60,469 bases of DNA from positions 1-60,469 of the forward strand of contig JAEYSE010000049.1 in NCBI GenBank assembly GCA_023435025.1, read 5' to 3'. This document shows, piece by piece, positions 58,606 to 60,469 of the stretch; position 1 is the first letter of the stretch, and the number at the start of each line of letters is the position of its first letter. The stretch is from Bacillota bacterium. Its GTDB lineage: Bacteria; Bacillota; Clostridia; Christensenellales; CAG-138. The notes under the pieces are model-generated. The model was not told where the DNA came from and did no database searches. It worked only from the letters and a program-made list of their open reading frames with translations. A program made the translations under genes and the position numbers.

Positions 58606-60243
58606 ATGACAGGAATCTGGAACTTGATATTCTCTATACTTGCGGCAGGCGCAACGACATTTGCCGCGCTGCATGCCGTACACATGCTACAGCTGGAAAG
58701 CTATCAGGGCAATATGTATCTTAAATGGGTTCGGCGTGCGGGCGCGCAGGACTGCTTGATTGCCTTTCTGCTGGGCGGCGTGGCGTTTTTGCTGCACATC
58801 GCATGGGTGTTTTTCTACTACAGCCAGCCGGTGGTTGCGGAAATCCTCTGGTATGGAGGGGATTTAGCTTTCATAGGTTTCATGCTCTACATCGGCTTTA
58901 CAAACAGGAAGCTTCCGGCCAAAAAACCTCTGGCGTTTACCGGACGCGTCAAGCGGCTGCTTGGGTGTCTGGCCGTATTGAGTTTTCTGTTCCACATGGG
59001 CCTGTTCCTGCCCTACAACATATCGGGCTGGGGCGGTATCTTGGGCATGAACTTTGTAAGGTACCTGCCGGGCTTGCTGTTGCCGTTTTTTGTGCTGCTT
59101 GCGCATGTGGTGATGCTTCCTGTTGAAAACTCCATCAAACGCTGGTACTACAATGACGCAAAACACAAGCTGGCCGCAAGGCAGGATCTCATCAAAATTG
59201 GCATTACGGGTAGCTACGGAAAAACCAGCACCAAGTTTATATTGGGTACCATACTTCAGGAAGAATGGAATACACTTGTGACGCCCAGCAGCTTCAACAC
59301 GCCCATGGGTATTACGCGTGTGGTCCGCGAACAGTTAAAGCCCGAGCATCAGGCGTTTGTGGCGGAAATGGGCGCGCGCTACAAAGGCGATATTGCTGAG
59401 CTGTGCAGGCTGGTGCAGCCCAAGTACGGCATCATCACTTCCGTGGGCAAGCAGCACCTGGACACGTTCGGCTCCTACGAGACGGTAATCGAAACCAAAT
59501 CCGAGCTTCTGTATGCGCTGCCCGAGGACGGTGCGGCGTTCTTAAATGGCGATAACCCGGACTGCCGCCGCATGTACGAGCGCCTGAACCTCAAAAACAA
59601 ATTCCTGTTCGGCTTGTCCGGCAACGGCCTCTACCTAAAGGCGGAAGATATCGAAGTGAGCAGCTCCGGCAGCACGTTTACGCTTGTGACGGATACCGGG
59701 GAGCGCGTCCGGTGCGCAACGCAGCTTCTAGGCAAGCACAACATCGGCAATATCACGGGCGCGGCGGCGCTTGCAATTTATCTTGGAGCGTCTATGGAAA
59801 GTATCGCCATAGGCATTGAAAACCTCGCGCCTGTGGAACACAGGCTGCAGCTTGTGCAGGGGCAGAACGGCGTCACCGTGATTGACGACGCGTTCAACGC
59901 CAACCCTTCCGGCACCAAGGCGGCGCTGGAGGTGTTAAAGAGTTTCGCGCCTGCGCGTCGCATCATCGTAACCCCCGGCATGATCGAGCTCGGTGGGGAA
60001 GAGGAACACTTTAACGAAGAATTTGGCCGCGATATCGCGTACGCAGCGGATATCGCCATACTGGTGGGTAGAAATCGAGTTGCGCCCATCCGCCGGGGGT
60101 TAATCGACGGCGGTTTCCCGGAAAGCTGCATTATACAGGTTGATACCCTCAATGAAGCAACCGAAAAGCTCCCACTTTATACGGAACCCGGCTGCGTGGT
60201 GCTTTTTGAAAACGATCTGCCGGACAATTACGACAAAGCGTAA
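58606..60243 (+). CDS. murF: membrane-anchored MurF-like Mur ligase
   Basis: 545 aa. Residues 1-175 contain about four to five membrane helices in place of the usual MurF substrate-binding N-domain. The ATP loop is GITGSYGKTSTK (Gly 202 to Thr 207), followed by NTPMGITRVV, EMGARYKGDIAEL, SVGKQHLDTFGS, LNGDNPD, HNIGNITGAAALAI, and the C-terminal VIDDAFNANPSGTKAAL and TPGMIELG as in MurF. MurF adds D-Ala-D-Ala to the UDP-MurNAc tripeptide, and ddl follows at once, supporting this. Because the N-domain is replaced, another amide-ligase role is conceivable. Ribosome site TAGGAGG. Confidence 0.85.
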   Translation: MTGIWNLIFSILAAGATTFAALHAVHMLQLESYQGNMYLKWVRRAGAQDCLIAFLLGGVAFLLHIAWVFFYYSQPVVAEILWYGGDLAFIGFMLYIGFTNRKLPAKKPLAFTGRVKRLLGCLAVLSFLFHMGLFLPYNISGWGGILGMNFVRYLPGLLLPFFVLLAHVVMLPVENSIKRWYYNDAKHKLAARQDLIKIGITGSYGKTSTKFILGTILQEEWNTLVTPSSFNTPMGITRVVREQLKPEHQAFVAEMGARYKGDIAELCRLVQPKYGIITSVGKQHLDTFGSYETVIETKSELLYALPEDGAAFLNGDNPDCRRMYERLNLKNKFLFGLSGNGLYLKAEDIEVSSSGSTFTLVTDTGERVRCATQLLGKHNIGNITGAAALAIYLGASMESIAIGIENLAPVEHRLQLVQGQNGVTVIDDAFNANPSGTKAALEVLKSFAPARRIIVTPGMIELGGEEEHFNEEFGRDIAYAADIAILVGRNRVAPIRRGLIDGGFPESCIIQVDTLNEATEKLPLYTEPGCVVLFENDLPDNYDKA

Positions 60244-60249
60244 TCAACC

Positions 60250-60261
60250 GCGTGGTATAAT
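60250..60261 (+). promoter_or_regulatory. extended -10 promoter before ddl
   Basis: TG, one base, then TATAAT (60256-60261). No clear -35. It lies 36 bp before the ddl start. Confidence 0.45.
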
Positions 60262-60296
60262 ATACCTTAAGAACCCTTAGGACAGGAGGATTGGAT

Positions 60297-60469
60297 ATGC
60301 CGCAAAAACTGGCCGTACTGTTTGGCAGCCGCTCCACAGAACACGATGTATCTATCGTTTCCGGGCTGCAGCTGCTGGAAAATGTCAACAAACAAAAGTA
60401 TGACGCTTACCCCGTGTATGTCGCAAGGACAGGGGAGTGGTTCGTTGGAGATCCGCTCAAGAACATTTC
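60297..60469 (+). CDS. ddl: D-alanine--D-alanine ligase, N-terminal fragment (cut by right edge)
   Basis: 57 residues are visible, starting MPQKLAVLFGSRSTEHDVSIVSG, the glycine/serine loop and E-H-[ED]-[VI]-S motif diagnostic of Ddl. ACAGGAGGA lies 7 bp before the ATG. It makes the D-Ala-D-Ala dipeptide used by the upstream MurF-like ligase. The ATP-grasp core is outside the window. Confidence 0.93.
   Translation, partial: MPQKLAVLFGSRSTEHDVSIVSGLQLLENVNKQKYDAYPVYVARTGEWFVGDPLKNI

Noticed and set aside
1..60469. tRNA, rRNA, insertion sequence, prophage or CRISPR features
   Set aside because: I looked for cloverleaf-like gaps, transposase or integrase motifs and regularly spaced repeats in the intergenic regions and found none.

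Overview
The window reads as one continuous stretch of chromosome from a Gram-positive, endospore-lineage member of the Clostridia. Supporting this are a SpoIVFA/SpoIVFB-like pair, YlbJ, a PdaB-like deacetylase, the SCIFF peptide with its maturase, IreB, HemZ, a T-box leader on valS, and many TTG/GTG starts behind strong GGAGG ribosome sites. By eye the base composition is balanced to moderately GC-rich. An order such as Christensenellales or Eubacteriales is possible, but the sequence alone does not decide it. I see no tRNA, rRNA, insertion sequence, prophage or CRISPR array. The longest stretch without a gene (34454-34798) is the valS T-box leader. The left edge cuts a minus-strand DUF3810-like gene and the right edge cuts ddl.

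Layout. 1-5132: a sugar-phosphate isomerase-like gene, glucose-6-phosphate isomerase, a periplasmic-binding-protein-like lipoprotein and a RodA/FtsW polymerase. 5360-6915: the SpoIVFA/SpoIVFB-like pair. 6951-11060: a radical-SAM fusion protein, a DUF2344 protein and RNase G. 11064-13989: an FAH-family protein, a TrpR-like regulator and RqcH. 14062-17263: YlbJ, a patatin-like esterase and TmcAL. 17361-19697: pta-ackA. 19741-22258: SCIFF peptide, its radical-SAM maturase and an L,D-transpeptidase. 22281-24668: a divergent secD-secF pair. 24680-32507: recJ, apt, rel, dtd, a metallo-hydrolase and hemZ. 32627-38959: a diguanylate cyclase, T-box-valS and glyA. 39002-41107: iscR-iscS-iscU. 41268-43500: a 54-aa membrane peptide, ireB, an aldo/keto reductase-ferredoxin fusion, ruvX and a DUF1292 protein. 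43501-46871: a DUF512 radical-SAM protein, der and plsY. 46900-51696: a LysR regulator facing away from an alpha/beta hydrolase, two apparent pseudoenzymes (NagB-like and beta-carbonic-anhydrase-like), type-4 uracil-DNA glycosylase and yebC. 51756-53606: a SIMPL lipoprotein and a PdaB-like deacetylase. 53733-60469: queA-tgt-tsaE-tsaB-rimI, an alpha/beta hydrolase, a membrane-fused MurF-like ligase and ddl.

Most genes are housekeeping: acetate fermentation, Fe-S assembly, tRNA modification and aminoacylation, stringent response, ribosome rescue, cell wall synthesis, secretion. The unusual signals are: a pair of diverged, oppositely oriented intergenic repeats (5152-5290 and 58429-58577); adjacent NagB-like and carbonic-anhydrase-like proteins that have lost their catalytic or metal residues; a SecD/SecF pair lacking the usual intramembrane acidic positions; a binding-protein-like lipoprotein with a Pro/Ser/Thr linker inside its fold; divergent promoters sharing one -10 core; and a small membrane peptide behind a forespore-sigma-like site.
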